A stretch of DNA of 64,000 bases from Lichenostomus cassidix (lineage: Eukaryota > Chordata > Aves > Passeriformes > Meliphagidae), in contig CM039211.1 of NCBI GenBank assembly GCA_008360975.2, forward strand, positions 20,432,943 to 20,496,942, in the 5' to 3' direction. Position numbers and translations under genes: made by a program. The first letter of the stretch is position 1. Every line of letters starts with the position of its first letter. Below are positions 1 through 13,961 of the stretch, one piece after another. Below the pieces are notes generated by a model. It searched no databases, was not told the origin of the DNA, and worked only from the letters and a program-made list of their open reading frames with translations.

Positions 1-2880
1 GCCTAGAACTGTATCAGCCTAGAAAGTGCTGCAAGGAACTCTGAAAGAAATTGTCTAAGAAAACCAGCCAGGAGATACCCGTGGGAGTAGAATGAGTGAG
101 CTAACAGAATTAATGAATGCCTGGCTTGACTTCTGGTGTCATCAAAGCTGCCTTCACACTAAGCTGATTTCAGAAGGCCTTGATTCAGGAATAAAGTCCG
201 GTGTCAAGAGTTGCATGGTGACCTAGTTCAGACCAGTACCATCACAATACTAGTACACATCAAACCTTGGGTGCTTAGACATTTAACATCACTTTAATGC
301 CCATATCATAGTCAGTGTGGTAAATTCAGTAAGGAGGTTGAGAACAGACTTATTCTTGTTTATCCTGGAAATAAGGCATAAATGTGAAGAGAAGACTCAG
401 TGAAAAGTCAAATAGTTCATGTTTATTTTGTGTGCCTTTTTTCCCCTAAGAAATACCAGCAGCTCCAAAAAAAAAAAAAGGACTGACAGAAGGAAGTAGT
501 AAGAACACAGCCAAAGTACACTATTGTGTATATATTACAATACGTATTTTCATCCCTGCATTCTATTTCCATTTTCACCTGAATGCAAAAGAAAATTGTT
601 TTTAAACTTTCCCATTGACAACACATAGCCCTAGTGGCTACTACCATTGACTCTGAAAGAAGTAAGGATCAGAAGTATTGACACAAAACGCAGTTGTTAG
701 TAAAATTCTACTTTATAGAATACATCTGGGGTACTTTGTTTTAGAGAAAATAGGTTCATATAGCTTCACCCATTAATATGCTCAAGAATTGCTGGTATGA
801 ATCATGGAGGCATAACCTTTTTGGGGAATGTTGTTACAGATTACTTAATTGCATTATGCTAAGTTTTATTTATCCCATTTTCCTGCCTTGGTTCAACCAC
901 ATTGGAAAAAGGAGTAGCACAACTGGACTTTGAGGAAAAAATGAAGAAATATAGGGAGATGTCACTTAGATTAGAGTGGGACACTCATTTGATACTAAAG
1001 GATATTTTTCTGCAGGAGGACTGAAGTAAGTGTTTCAGAAGTTGCCAGTCAAGAGACACCTAAAACATAATGACAGAGCTATCTTTGTCTTCTTTCAACA
1101 TGGCACAACAGGAGCCTGAGAGATGAGTATTGTAGATAGATTTCAGCTGCTTTTACTGACCCCCTTTTTTCCTTCCTGAGTGTAATGTCTAGTGGCTAAC
1201 AACCATGATTATTCAGCAATAGGAGAGTTCCCAAAAGTTTTCATGACTTCGCAGCCCAAAAGGTAACTTTAGCATAGCTGCAAGGCTGCAAGGCTATCAT
1301 TACAGCGTTATATCCAAGGGTCATCAAAGGAGTGTTTCCTACTGAGTTTCAGAGGAAGGAAAAAGGGCATTGCAAGATCAAGACCTTTTGTGTTTACTCC
1401 TAATTACTCAGAACTCTTCAACAAATGACCTCGCCAGTAGTTAGAACTGGAGAGGAAAAGGTGACAAATCTGAGTAACTCACTCATTGACGATAATATTA
1501 GCCCCCCATTTTATATTGTGTCTCTGCATGTTGCTGTAGGTTATTGGGGGACAGGCAATTAATAACATTGGTGGGATTATCCTCTTTCTCTGGAACAGCA
1601 GCTACACACTGTTTGTTGTTGTTTCATAGTCTACACTCCTTACACTGTTTTTTTTCCAGGGCATTTTCCCCAGTCGTTGAAAAGGGGAACTGATATGTGT
1701 GCAAGAAACCAAGGTGATGCAGGAACTAATGCATAGACCGTAACGTGGAACTATCAGTGATAAACCCATCTGGGTGAGGCAGGGTCTGTGATGTGGTGTA
1801 AAAAAGCCCAGCTGCTGGGAGTCCTTATGGGTGCAACAGGACAGGCCAGAATCAGAAACCGCATTTATTACACATTTATTTTGAGGATGCCCTTTTTTGT
1901 TGTACCTAATCTGACTCAATAATGGGCTATTGCCAAATAGAGGTTATCCCATTCTTCCTTCTCTCTTCCTGTGCTTCACAAGTGACAAACTCTATCTGGT
2001 CCTTTATGTCATATGAAATAATATTACCACAGCTATGCAGCAAGTCAAGTACAGCTGCTGCTCTGATAATGTACCTTTCTTCTTTGTAGATCAATTATTT
2101 GGTGGATCAGTGAACCAGAACATCTCATTTGGAAGCCTCATATTTAATAGATCCAGTTTTAGACTGATGAAAGAAAGAGAGTAGAAAAGTGGTTCAGTTA
2201 TGTAAGATTATACAGAACATACAGCTGTACCCTAAAAAATAGCAGGTGACTCTCTAGAACAGACTCGGTTTTAGGATCTCAGTCTTTTGGACCCTTCGGT
2301 GCCCATTTTCTTTCCACTCAACAGATACACAAATGCTTTTGTATTTTTTCTTCCAAAGCATTGCAAAAACAACTGACTAATTCAACAACACAGTTCCTCT
2401 CAGGATTTGTTGTAGATTCTGATGTTAACTTGCCCACTGCCTGTTGCCATCTTCCTTTAGTCTGCTTATGCACCACTTCTGGTGTCTTGTTAGACCTGCA
2501 GAATGTGACTGCAGTGGGCTTTAGTTCCTCTTTCTCACACAAGTGAGCCCTGAGACAAAAATGTTAGGAGTTATATAGGTGGTAAATGATGCTGTTGGGT
2601 TTGGTTTGATCAAAACATTCAGGTAGTTGAGCTAAGGCATGCAGCTGTGCTCACAGGTGCACAATTCTCAGTAACAGCTTTCTTGCTGCTCTCACTTTTT
2701 TCCTCAGAACTCGTCTCTGTAACATCACTTTAAGTCACATTATCAATTTACATTAATTTAACGTACCGAATCAGGAAAACCAGCTACTATTTGGCATAAT
2801 TTTGTTTTTAAAACTGATTGGACCCCAGTTCAGGACTCACCAGTAAAAGAGACATGGACGTACTAGAGACAGAGTCCAGC
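1..2880. other. Upstream intergenic sequence, nothing recognised
   Basis: AT-rich unique-looking DNA. Open frames of up to 105 codons show no protein I recognise. A small tandem repeat (CTGCAAGG twice near 1280) is the only structure noted. Confidence 0.6.
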
Positions 2881-3282
2881 CATGAAGAGATGAAGGGATC
2901 GGAGCATCTCTCCTTTGAAGAAGGACTGAAAGACTGTTCATCCTGGAGAAAAGAAAGCTCAGGGGGATCTCACCAATGCATGTACATACATGAAAGGACA
3001 CGCAAAAAGAGCCAGGGTCTTTTCAGTGGTGCCCAGTGACAGGACCAGAGGAAATGGGCACATGCTGAAACACAGGAGGCTTCCTCTAAACAAACAGAAA
3101 CACTTTGCTAGTGTGAGGGTGACTGAGCACTGGCATGGGTAGCCCAGGATGGTGGTGGAGTCTCCATTCTTGGAGATACTAAAAACCGGATGAGCCACAA
3201 TCCTGGGCAACTAGCCGTAGGTGTCCCTGCTTGAGCAGGGGGTTCGACCTGATGACCTGCATCATATCTGTTCTGTGACGCC
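2881..3282 (+). mobile_element. CR1 LINE fragment, 3' end
   Basis: Diagnostic stretches of the CR1 3' end appear in order: GGAGCATCTCTCCTTTGAAG, CTTTTCAGTGGTGCCCAGTG, GAGGGTGACTGAGCACTGG, TGGAGTCTCCATTCTTGGAG, and the tail with TGCTTGAGCAGGGGGTTCGA. It is a 5'-truncated copy, as is usual for CR1. Confidence 0.92.
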
Positions 3283-4102
3283 ATATACTCTCCTGCTTTT
3301 ACTGAGAGTTTGAACTTCTATCACTAACTGCTTATGACCCTTTCTGATAATAAATTACACAGTAATATAATTTCCCAATGTACCTGACCTGTATAATTCA
3401 TCCACAAGAAGCAATACCAGAATTACTGCCATATGCATTCTATCTTTTATCTTACCAAAATAAACACTGAAGGCATCAAGGGTGAAGCAATTCTCTCCGT
3501 TTCCTAAAATAGAACAAACAGCAACATGTTATCCTCTTCTTCATCATGCAGAAATAACTGAAGAATTCTCTGTTAGTAATTAATATGGAAAAAAATGTAA
3601 GAGAAACAAGGCAAAACCTATATGAATGTGAAGGCAATTTAGGAAAGATTTTGGACTATATAGTTATACCCAAAATCTTAAATGTCCCGTTCTCAGACTT
3701 AGCTCCAAGAACAACATTGTATTCTGTGATCTATCTGCCACTAATAGAACTTTCAGTAGCTTTACCAAAGGCTGTATTCATCAAATTTAAACACAGGCAA
3801 AAGAAATATGCTCACTTCTAGACCACTTTCCTGTGAATGTTTAACTGTTCACATGACACTTATTCCATTGGTTTCAAAGAATATATTTTTATGTGCAAAG
3901 TCTAAAGCCATACTTAATCCATGCAGGATCAAGACCTATTTTTTTCACTGACTTGGTGTCTTAAATCTGGAAAATAGCCATCTGCTGTTAGTGATACTGA
4001 GAGGAGGCTTTGTAGATAAAAATTCTGAAGGAGATGCTCATTGCCACTATTTCTTTTTTACTTATTACTACCATTTATTCTTAAACAAATTAAAAAAGCT
4101 AC

Positions 4103-4176
4103 ACAAACAAAAAACAACAAAACCCATGTATACTCACACGAGAATAAACAACCCCAAAACACACAACACCCCTGCC
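4103..4176 (+). repeat. A/C-rich low-complexity stretch
   Basis: Mostly CAAA, ACAC and ACCC words. Confidence 0.6.
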
Positions 4177-5015
4177 CCTTAACCATTTAATGAAATAAAA
4201 CCTTAGTAAAACTTAAATAAGGTTTGTGATATCTTAGCTTTCTACTAATTTTTAACTGAACATAGTTGCCTGCCAGACCAAGGCAGCTTCCTTTTATACA
4301 ACTGATTGCTTCAGGATGTTCCAGATTTTCTCTTAATTATATAATAGCTGAACCATCCTCATAATGTCCTAAATGGCATACCACTTCTGTACACTTCTTT
4401 TTGGAAGATGCACTCAAAAGTGAATATTCTGGGCTGTAAGTTAAATGCTGTTTGAGGACTTCTTGACTGCGTGTACACTTAGAAGTTTGGACTATATAAA
4501 TGTGTATAGAGATGTTTTGAAACAAGCCAGATCTGCTTATTATTCCAACTTAATTGCTGAACGGGCAGACTGCCCTACTTTCTTGTAACTTTTTATTGCA
4601 GGGAAGCTGACTAATCTGGCTCTTCCTCCATCAACAGAACTTTGTGAACTGTTCACATCCCCACTTTGAGAACAAAATTAAGACCATTGTGAGTTAGTTG
4701 CCCTCTAACAAAGCTGCCAACACTAACAATTCTCCAATTTCAAATCTTGAGTCTGTCAAAATTCTCAAGCTACAAATACTTTTGGCATTTTATGCTCCAA
4801 CACCTCAGGGCACTATTATGTTTTGCCAAATCTTTGGTTTAAACAGTTACAGTTTTTCTTCATTCTCTAATCCCACTGGGTTCTCACATTGTTAATCTTT
4901 CTTTGATGGTGGGGAACGTCTTAATAATGACACAAAGTAAAACAATTATCAGTCCAGTTTTAAGAAAAAAAGTCCACTACCAATAGATGACCTAGCATGT
5001 TGCCATGTAACATTC

Positions 5016-5041
5016 TTTTTTTTTTTTTTTTTTTTTTTTTT
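5016..5041 (+). repeat. Poly(T) tract, 26 T
   Basis: Uninterrupted T run. I see no adjoining retrocopy. Confidence 0.9.
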
Positions 5042-7240
5042 GTGATTGTAACACACTGTAAATGTGGCAGCATTTTTCAAAGAACGTCTCTTGGCTTCAT
5101 CTCAGGCTGGACCCTGTCTTCTGCACTGGGAAGCAATATTTTGAAGAGTTAATTTTTGATGTGTGTACCCTGACTAGTGATGAATTTTTGCTGTTGCTGC
5201 TTGACCTCTCGATTTCCTTTGACATTATTTTGATCATAATAGAACAGTAGGTCTCTTGGCAACTCAGATTGATTTTGTTCTAGTTTTCATTGAGATCTAT
5301 CATGCACATAGTCATTCTGCCTTTTTCTTTCTGTCCCTCTCTCTCATGCATGTTTTCACAGGCACACACACTCTGGAGTATTTCACACATACCATAGCAC
5401 AAAACAGGCAAGAAAAGGTGGTCTGATGGTTAATAACCAGCTGTCCTGGCCAATGTGTGGATTCATTCACTGTCATTCTATTAGTAGATTACATCCCTAG
5501 CATGTACACCATTTTTCAATAGAAGACATGAAAGCTTTTACAAATCTGTAAGAATTGGTATTTCCATAGAGACATTGTTGCAGACAGCAAGGTTTTGCCT
5601 GTTACAACATTGGGGAAAATAGTTAGCCTGGGTACAGAAACCAAGTTCTCGGCATACAGGATCGTGAAGAAAGGAGGATCATTACAGAACTCTCATGGTT
5701 TTTCAGCCATCCTGTCTCAACCTATTTATTTGACACAGTTTTGTGCACACGGTTCAGGATATAAACAGGTTAGGTCCTGGTTTTTTCAGTCTCTATGTCT
5801 CAGTGCAAATCTTGTGTGTCATTTTGTTAGTTTCCACAGCATTTTACATGGACAGAACATCCATCTGCCCAGATATAATTTATTTCTATAGAGCCTGGCA
5901 GGTCTGCTTAGATCTTCAGGTGTCAGATCCCTTCTTTTTGCAACACAGTGTCTATTAGCATTGGTCTTTTTCTCAGCTTTTTTGGAAAATGAAACAAAGA
6001 CATGTAAAGTGAAATCAGTCATTGGTTCCAGAAAGTACTTGCTCATAGTTGCTTTGACTGCATTCTTTGCTGATTCTCAAGGTATTCCTGCCTTATAGAT
6101 CAAATGCCCTATTTTACCAGCTCTTCCCTTATAGGCAGCTAATAAGTATTATTCTGAGCTCTTTTTTTTTTTTAAGTTACACTTGGTATTTCTTGTGTTT
6201 CTCAAAAACGCTACCAAAATATAAGTCCATTTCTCTTTAAAAGTTATATTATTTCAAATGTTTTATACAGGCAAGTCCTCTTAAGGTCAGCATGTATTCT
6301 CTAGATTGTTTTGAAAGTATCTGAGCTATTTAGTAAGTGATCTGACTTTCTTCAAGTAGAAAAAGAAATCTTCAAAGGTGAGATAAAGGCAAACTTAATT
6401 CCATTCTTCTTGGGTCATTGTTTCCATGATTTGTAAGACTATATTAAATATTATGGATGCATTTAATAAAAAATATGTTTTAGATGGGTCCAGTAATAGA
6501 ACACCCCAGGTTTCCAATATTGGTGATTTTTTATAACAGACTTAATGTGGGAAAATGTTTAAAATATAGATTTTAAGTTATTGTAACTATACAGTACTGA
6601 AAGTTATGTTTTTCTTTGTCTCTTATATTTCTACACTGCATTTGTTATTTTGGGAAATTCAAAATTGTTTTCATGCAGCTATTCCTGAAAATCCAAGCTG
6701 GGTTCAAAAATCAAAGCTGCTTTTTTTCTGATCACACCTTATCACAGATAACAAAGAATGAAGAGTCAGAGGTTATCTAATAAATCTCTTTATTTTATGT
6801 AAATGGAAAATTATCTAGCTCATTGTCCCACTGCTGTGTTGATTCTACACAATTACCAAAAATTGAAAGTAGGGGAAAATATCTTTTAATCACAGAAAAA
6901 CAGAAGAAAAAGCAGCTATAACTCAATAAATACCAGGAGTAAGGCTTTTGGAAGATGTCACTTTTATATAATCACTTTTCTGATCACAGTCACATTTTGA
7001 TTTTAAACAGATATAATTGCACCAATCTTAGTGTAAAAGGCTTAGGGACAACTTTCAGCACAGAGCCAAGTTCCCATTAAATAAACTGAAATTAAGTACA
7101 TTTAACAGTAATAATTTTCTTTGAAATGGCAACTTCCACATGTCTACTCAAGCTAGGGGATCACTATATATAACCAACTAGTCCTCTATATACACTTTAC
7201 ATATTTTTATATACATACGTTTATATATATAGGTATAAGT

Positions 7241-8189
7241 ATGTGCTTTGGTCATTCGGTAAGTTGTCTCGGGGATGTCTTTTTATCCCATCTCAGCTTT
7301 AGGGGTTTTTTTCTTTCTTGTTTTGTGTGGGGGTTGGTGACTGCTGGCTCCCCCTCTGCGCCACAGCTCCAGGAACGCCGCGACAGGAGGGAGCCAGCCA
7401 GAGCTGTCCTGCCAGCCTGGGACACGGGCAAGGGCAGCTCCTCCCTGTCCAGCCCACGGCAATTCGGCCAGCCAGCAGCACGGTGCCTCTAACAGAGACA
7501 CTGTCACGCGTGGGTTTCACCTGTTTCTTTCTGTTTTAACTTTGTTCCTTCGGCACTCTGACTGGGCTTACCGGCTTGTTTCCCTGCTGTTTGGCAGCTC
7601 AGAGACAGTGCGTGTGGTGTTCAGACCTGGGACTGGGAGTACCCCTGTCCCCGCCATGGGCCTCCTGCCTGCACCCAGCGCCTAGCCGCCGTGGCTGCGG
7701 AGTCTCTGCTATCTCTTGCTCGCCACCCGGGTGAGCCAGCCCTGCTGCTCCAGCCTGCTGCTCCCGCTCCCTGTTCAGCCCGTCCCGCCATCCAGCCCGC
7801 CCGCCATCGCCCCGTGAGGGAGACGCGGCCGAGCTCGCGGCACAGCGCCCCCTGCCGGCGCGGAGGAATCATCGCACTGCACTGCCCTGCCCGGCCGGAG
7901 CCAACAGCGCCCCTGCCGGCTGTGCGCGGAGCTGCAGCAGGGGAAGGTGCTGACCGCCCGGGGCAGGCTGCTGAGGGTTTCTGGTTCTGCTTGCTGCTGC
8001 TGCCGGTGCTGCTCCTTGTTTGCCTTGTCATAAATACTAATAAAGAACTGTTATTCCTTTTCCCATATCTTTGCCTCAAAGCACCTTATTTTCAAAGATA
8101 TCATAATTTGGAGAGAAGGGGATCATGTTCTCCATTCCAAGGGATGTTCCACCTTCCTTGCCACACACCTGTGTTTCAAACCAAAACAC
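7241..8189 (+). mobile_element. Solo LTR of an avian endogenous retrovirus (GC-rich, about 950 bp)
   Basis: The 3' end, with AATAAA (8039-8044), the following GAACTGTTATTCC and a terminal TTTCAAACCAAAACA, is a type I recognise from songbird LTRs. The left end is TGTGCTTTGGTC at 7242 and the terminal CA is at 8187-8188. The bases AAGT occur directly outside both ends (7237-7240 and 8190-8193), a possible short target-site duplication. The interior is CpG-rich, which makes long spurious open frames (for example 7691-8284). No internal retroviral region is attached. The family name is not certain. Confidence 0.65.
7845..7858 (-). promoter_or_regulatory. CTCF-type motif inside the GC-rich solo LTR
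   Basis: Read on the - strand this is CCGGCAGGGGGCGC, an excellent match to the CTCF core. A weaker relative with one fewer G (GCCGGCAGGGGCGC) lies about 60 bases further at about 7907-7920. Both are inside the LTR. Confidence 0.5.
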
Positions 8190-11100
8190 AAGTGAAAATA
8201 TGTTCCAATATTCTATTGAATACTAAACCTGATCTAATAAATCCAGTATCACACTCTGTTTTATGCAGTGTCTATTCCTTCTGACTGAACCCCTATTGAT
8301 TTGCAATCTGCTTCTTAGGATACAATGCATAGCTGTCAGATTAATTTCCAGAATTCTATATCTGTCTGTATGTGCAGATTTTAACAGAAATGAATGGAGA
8401 CAAATGTGTTGCGATTCAGGTTGAAATTGTACTCAGGGCATGCTATATTACCTGCACACAATGGCATACCATTCACCATTCTAGAAAACTCTGTTTTATA
8501 AAAATAATTGCAGAAAATAGCCATCAAGCACCCTCCATGGGAAATGCACTCTGAAAAATGTGTCTTTGAAAGCTGTCTTGTTCAAAGACTAAACAGACTT
8601 CATTGAAAGGCCTAGTTCTCTTGCTGAACCTGAAAGAAGTTCTTACAGAACCAAATTAGTCCATGAATGTTGTCCCCCTTTGTACCAGATTAGGCAAGTT
8701 TAAAAAGAAGTAATAATGATTCTGTAATTTTTCAGGTTATGTGATTTTATCTGAGAAATCATTTTTTCTCCAAATGACTACTCAAAAGAATTACTGCAGT
8801 CTTCAGCTATGGCATAAATCTGTGTTAAAATGAATCTTGCTTTTTGTGTCTGAAGCATGTGATCAAATTGCAAATCTTCAATCTTTTCTAGGAATCAGAT
8901 GGGCAATGAGTGCTTGATTTAAAAATGCAAACTTTGTACTCTGGGTGACTGATAGTGTTTATTATAGCACTTGTCCTGCTGAAATCAGTGGGACTTGGGG
9001 TGCACTCATGCCATCAAAATTTGCCCGTTCTTATTACTCTTTACTCTTGATTACCAGAACCTTAAATAAAAAGAAGAAATTGTTCAGATTATATAAAGGA
9101 TCTTCTCAAAATGTGTGCTTTGTCTTTGCTTAATGTACTTCCTCCCTTCTAGCCCTATTATTTTTTGCTTTGGAATTATAAATATAATCATAAAGGGAAT
9201 ATTTTCATATAATATTTTGTTTTGGTCTGTGCTACTTACTTTGCTCTGCATTCACTGAAGGGAATCTAATACTGCAGTTCTATACTAAATGTGTCAAGCC
9301 TTTATTTTCAGGCTTTACAGGCTGAAAGAACTAGGAGGCACTGAGAAAAACATAATCTGTATTTTTTTTTCTGATTTTTTTGGGGCACCACTATTGAATC
9401 TTTGCATTTCCTGATTCTGATTTATGAAAGGAGTGTATCTGGCTCTCTTGCTAGCTACTCAACTTTTTCACCTCTGCTCTTCTCTCTAATATTTTTGCAA
9501 ATCTGAAGTACCCTCTGGAAGTTCCATGAAAGGCAAGACTACATGATGGACCACCAAATTAACAGTTAAAATGACAGGAAGAAGACATTTGGAAAGGTAC
9601 ATGCCAGGGTTGCTCAGGGAATGTGAAGTTTAACAGAATAGAAGGGTAAGATGAGGAGTGTACTCACCTCAGCTCCCAGACATGTAACTAGAATCTGCTG
9701 TTGAGGAACAGAAAGGAAAGCAATCTGGCAACAGATAATATCAAATTAATTTCTTTCTAGAATCAGCCTGAGCTTTCAAAATACTGCAGGTTTAATTTAG
9801 ATGTCTAGGACATGTAATGGTTTAGATTAGTTTGGATTTGTATGATGACTGCATTTGTTTCCTCTCTATAATGAAGATCACTTGCATGCTAAGTGATGTA
9901 GTATTAGTGTAAATATAGTATAGTACAAATACTATAAACCAAAGCTTAATATTTTTATGTTATCAGTGGTTTTTAGGGCATTTTATCTTAAGTAGTTCCA
10001 TTGGATTGAATTGTGTGGCATGTTTTAATTATCCATGCAGGTGCAAAATAGACTGGACATTACTCTGAAATATAGAAGTTTTTGAATGTCAGAGGACACT
10101 AGGTCAATTAACTTGCCTGGCATGCATTGTAAGTCTGTTCCACCAGAGAAATGCATTGTTTTATATCAAAAGTAGTGATAACATTCCAGGATTCTACAAA
10201 GATGTTTCAGATAAATGGCCCAGTGATCCATTCATGTTTAAGAACTGTAATTTGGGTTTGTATGTCTGAAAAGAGCAACACAAGTAATGGCTTGTGTGAG
10301 AACTCTGCTGAGCTGCATATGCTGTTTGTCCTGTAAGTTCCTAATCATACATGATACTGATAACGTGACTTTGACTATTTTATATTCCCTGAAAATATAA
10401 ATGTAATAGGTTGAAATTATTAACTTTTGGAAAATTCAAAATTTATAAAGGCTCTAGTGGAAACAATAGTCCTACTAGGAACTTTGGAGTAAAAACAAAA
10501 ATTGCATTTATATGACTAATTAGCTTAAAATGTGGTAACAGTTACTAAGTTTTCAAGTTTAGCACTATAGACATTCTCTTTAGTAGACCACTTGATAGAC
10601 AAGAAAATCTTAAATTTATCCCAAATGCCTTTCTGGATAGCAGTAAAAGTCATTTTGCAAGTTCTCATAGCCTTTACTATCACACAAAGACCTTACACAG
10701 AGAACTCTCTTTTCCACATAACTGAGAAGTATTAACCAATTTTCTACAGTTTATTTTTTTCACCTGACAGCTAAAAATTACAACATGTTCAACCAGCAGA
10801 ACAAATAATGTAGGAGGATCCTTCCACTCAGCTCAAGACTTACATTAACTTGCCACTGAGGATATTTTGCATCAGTCTGGCTGACACGGATGGAATAAGG
10901 ATTCCTTTTCGTAATGCTGTCTGAAGATTGTAAGCTTCACAAGAAATGTGATGTTATTTCAGGACAATAGCCTCTTATGCTCTAAGAACATATTTCAAAG
11001 TGAAAGTATAATGCTTTGGTTAAGTTACCAACATATGGAGCAGCTCTACCTTACTATTCATGTGTCATCCTTTAAATGTCCTGTAATAACTGTTGAAATC

Positions 11101-13398
11101 TGTCCTAGAGTGCATTTTCTCATGCTTTAAATTAAATAACCAACATAAAAGAACATCATAAATACAAATTTCATAGTTTGCAAAGTCCAAGATTTCCAGT
11201 CTCTACTGTTGTGAAGGTCAGGACAATGCATCTGTAGTGGGCTTCTTTCACTGGACCAAAAAAAAGGCAGTGGTGATCCTTTTGAGATTAAGTGGAAGGA
11301 GATATCCGTACAAGTTCCTAGAGGAACTGTTTGCATGCCAGAAATGGGAGGAACAGGGTTCCAAGGTTAGCTCTTGGCTTTAGGGTGGAACTGAGGTCTT
11401 ATGATCACAGCAGTGGCCACAAGGGATGTATCAGGTTCTTGCAAGGGAACGTGGTTTAGCCAGTGGCTCTGGCAAGTGATATTTTCCTACAGTGGTTGTC
11501 ATACAAAGCTGAAGCTTTTCTCCATGCTGCTTCACTCAGACTCCATGTGGAGCAGCATGCTGTCTGAGTCCTCACATTCTGACCAAGTTCCTCCTGCCCT
11601 CCTGGACAGTGGCTGTTCCGTAGACAGAGTCCACAGTAGGGGTGCAAATAACCCCTGCCTGTCTCTGATGCTTTCCTGCATAATTTGTTGTCAAGGAGTT
11701 AGAGGAGCTATATAAATTGTTGTTGGATTCTTAGCCCTTCATTTTCTTCAGTGTTTACACTAAAATGCCAGGACACGTGTTGATCACAGCTGCTGTGGGC
11801 TGGCTCCCACTCCTCTGTCATTGCATTGGATCTTTATACACCATAATGGGGTGGTTGTTGGGGGGGTGGTTCTATTTATTTCTTTGATGCAAAATAATGT
11901 TCTGAAAAATTGTTTGTGTTTGTCTTTGTTTCAAACATCAGGAATTGCTAAAAGCGCGCTGATGTACTTAATGTCTTGGAGAGTTTATAGTTTTAACTGG
12001 TCAAGTCTTTTTTATGTATATAAAATAAAACTGAGCATTATGGTTTAACACTTTTATTTCCTCTGTTCTCTGTGGAATATTCACTTTCTAAGGTCCCTTG
12101 GGCGTTTTCACTCAACCAACTCTTTTCTCAGGGCAGGGGTCCATATCATCACTTGGCTTTCCATTTCTTTACCTGTGGCACATTGTGTTCTGGAGTTTTA
12201 TGGATTTTTTCCGCTTTTCCTTTTCTACTGAAAGTTTCAAGATAGTTATTGGGTATTTTCAGGGGAAGAAGGAGAGGGTAGAGTTCTTAGAGCATACAGT
12301 AGAAATACATTATTTATTTTTTAACTTTTTTGGACTTAACAGCTATTCCACAGTTGCCTGCAATGTCAGTATACTGAACTCAGGGACTAAAGTGTTTCTT
12401 TTCAGTCTATGCTTTCTCTCTCTTCTTTTTAAACCCAAAATCTGTACTTGCACTGCCAGTGTACAGGAGCACCTAACCTGTTCCAGCCAAAATGTGGAAT
12501 AGCTCACAAAATCATGTGTCTCTAAGGCTTTGCCATTTAGGGTTGTCTATTTTTTAATATCAGTTCAGCTGGATGGAGGCTAAGTACCTGTGACAGGCTA
12601 CAGAAAGCCTACTTGTTTTTTTTCAAAGGGTAAGCTCGCAGTACAGATTTAGCTTAGGTGCACAAGGTGAAATAACAAGGCCAGTCTGGTTGTCAGAAGG
12701 CAAACAGGAATCCACAAAAAAATGATTCTTGTTCATCAGAAGGGAACAGTGTAGGATTTCACAAGGAGGTGCTCAAACAGCACTGAAGTGTGTGGTTTTT
12801 CCATTTATTTTCATACAGCAGCTGTTTTGGTTTTGGCCCCTTTGCTTTGAATAATTCACAATAGAGAATGTCAGAAAGCAAGCTTTACTGCTGAAAATTG
12901 TCAGCTTCAGCATGCTTGCTGTCTATTGAAAAGCCTGATGTTTTACCTGCGTCATTTATTTTTTAACATCTGTATTTCTGGATCCAGTTTTGGACTTCTA
13001 TAGTTCTAGATAACTTTATGGGAAGTACTTAACCACATGAAGAACTGAAACAGACATTTGTCTGGTAAAGCAATGGAAACTAAACTAGACCAACTATTGT
13101 GGAATGGCAAATATTCTACTGCAGTTACTTAGGTATTTCAGTTCTTAGATGTAGATATTCCTCCTTGAGAATTCGTCTTCACATAATGTTCAGTTTTATT
13201 AGTTTACTCAGAAAATACCATTGCTCATGAGGTGCTATCTAGCAATACTATTGTAGCAGCTAAAATTTTCCACTTGGTGCTAAAGCTGTGACCAGACCTT
13301 TCTCACAGTATGCATGGTACACATCATGCTACTCATTGACAGAAAACAATTACTCTCACCCAGCTCCAACCCCAACACACAAACCTTTACCAGGATTC
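8190..13398. other. Upstream intergenic sequence between the two LTRs
   Basis: AT-rich unique-looking DNA. Open frames (up to 134 codons at 12098-12502) have no recognisable features and are probably chance. Confidence 0.6.
8958..9012. repeat. Possible fragment of an old AATGGGACT-type repeat
   Basis: CTGCTGAAATCAGTGGGACT resembles ancient sauropsid repeats containing CAATGGGACT palindromes. Very short and weak. Confidence 0.2.
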
Positions 13399-13961
13399 TG
13401 CGTTTGGCTGGAGTGGAGTTAATGTTCTTCACAGTGGCTAGTATGGGGCAGTGTTTTGGATTTGTGCTGGACACAGGGCTGATAATACAGAGATGTTTTT
13501 GTTATTGCTGAGCAGGGCTTACACAGAGCCAAGGCCTTTTCTGCTTTTGTACTTCCATTCTGGGGATAAAGTTGGGAGTGCATGGGAGACTGGGAGGAGA
13601 CATAGCTGGGACAGGTGACCCCAACTGACCAGAGGGACATTCCAAACCCTGTGACATCATGCCAAATACATTAAGCTGGGAGAAGAAGGCATAAAGGGTG
13701 CATTTTTTCAGCAATGATATTTGTTTTCCCAAGTCACCCTTATGTGTCCTGCTCTCCTGGAGATGCTGAACACCTGCCCGCCCATGCAAAGCAGTGAATA
13801 AATTCCTTGTTTTTCTCTGTTTGTGTGCATGGTTTTGCTTTCCATATTAAACTGCCTTTATCTCAAACCATGAGTTTTCTAACTTTTACTCTCCCATTAA
13901 CTCCTTGAGCCCACTGGTGGGGGAGGAGCAAGCAGCTGCTGACTGGGATTAAACCATAACA
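13399..13961 (+). mobile_element. Solo LTR of a passerine-type endogenous retrovirus (TguLTR5-like)
   Basis: Starts TGCGTTTGGCTGGAGTGGAG and ends GGATTAAACCATAACA, matching my memory of a very common songbird LTR (zebra finch TguLTR5-like). Inside are a TATA-like CATAAAGG near 13690 and polyadenylation-type signals AATAAA (13797-13802) and ATTAAA (13846-13851). No internal retroviral sequence flanks it, so it is a solo LTR. I do not see a clear target-site duplication (GATTC on the left, GCCAA on the right). Confidence 0.8.

Larger units (their letters stand above)
3283..7240. other. Upstream intergenic sequence
   Basis: AT-rich; besides the low-complexity tracts listed and an AT-rich stretch before the LTR (about 7180-7235), I see no gene or named repeat. 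Confidence 0.6.

Noticed and set aside
5016..5041. Poly(T) as tail of a reverse-strand retrocopy
   Set aside because: No gene-derived sequence precedes or follows it.
7621..8284. Open frames of 152 and 197 codons on opposite strands
   Set aside because: They lie in the GC-rich solo LTR and cross its polyadenylation signal; compositional only.
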